A stretch of 41,513 nucleotides of DNA from the NCBI GenBank assembly GCA_003427395.1, contig BFEA01001039.1, positions 74,307-115,819 on the forward strand, given 5' to 3'. Below are positions 41,468 through 41,513 of the stretch, in pieces. Positions within the stretch are counted from its first letter, which is position 1; each line of letters begins with the position of its first letter. The notes below the pieces were generated by a model. It searched no databases and was not told where the DNA came from. It saw nothing but the letters and a program-made list of their open reading frames with translations. The position numbers and the translations under genes are program-made. This DNA comes from Chara braunii. Its lineage: Eukaryota; Streptophyta; Charophyceae; Charales; Characeae.

Positions 41468-41513
<46 letters not shown>
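41468..41513. repeat. (GA)n microsatellite at the window end
   Basis: GA dinucleotides run to the last base, so the true length is unknown; a contig or gap edge is likely here. Confidence 0.95.

Overview
This window is a eukaryotic, repeat-dominated nuclear segment. I find no intact cellular gene, no rRNA or tRNA, and no prokaryotic operon structure. What can be read is a stack of transposable elements in various states of decay, set in AT-rich intergenic DNA with microsatellites and two assembly gaps (17342-17415 and 27895-28099). The mix of Ty3/gypsy, L1-like LINE, hAT-like non-autonomous elements, PIF/Harbinger and a Penelope-like RT with a hammerhead motif fits a large green-lineage genome. 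My impression is a streptophyte alga such as Chara, but no gene here proves it.

Layout. 1-5000: the pol region of a dead Ty3/gypsy element (RT, RNase H, integrase, chromodomain-like tail), running off the left edge and split by a 5'-truncated LINE (1447-3741) flanked by a diverged 20-bp target-site duplication. 5000-6148: probable 3' flank or LTR of that element. 6149-6891: the first of six copies of a 0.55-0.78 kb hAT-like non-autonomous family (also 15254-~15803, 22754-23529, 23988-24681, 32432-33206 and 37727-38470), several with clear 8-bp TSDs. A different, smaller TIR element with an 8-bp TSD lies at 20605-20866. 7190-11052 and 34710-39428: two colinear copies of a large non-coding dispersed element with two internal tandem arrays. 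13269-14492: an unrecognised broken reading region with a minisatellite and a Cys-rich end. 16045-16800: foldback DNA. 19290-20160: a decayed ~110-bp tandem array. 25431-28254: a Penelope-like reverse transcriptase followed by a hammerhead-ribozyme-like motif and ~118-bp tandem repeats. 29220-29612 (minus strand): a decayed Gag zinc-knuckle fragment. 39430-40488: a frameshifted PIF/Harbinger transposase that begins exactly where the second large dispersed element stops, followed by a broken coiled-coil reading region.

Two points matter most to a user of this sequence. First, the RT at 26.5-26.9 kb carries an untrimmed Nextera mate-pair junction adapter (26716-26753) with a false 153-bp duplication; this is an assembly error and not biology. 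Second, the hammerhead-like motif at 27755-27798, just downstream of that RT, fits Penelope-like retroelements and is the most biologically informative non-coding signal here. The elements do not form a pathway. Their relation is nesting: LINE in gypsy, a hAT-like copy inside the large dispersed element, and the dispersed element probably inside the Harbinger gene.
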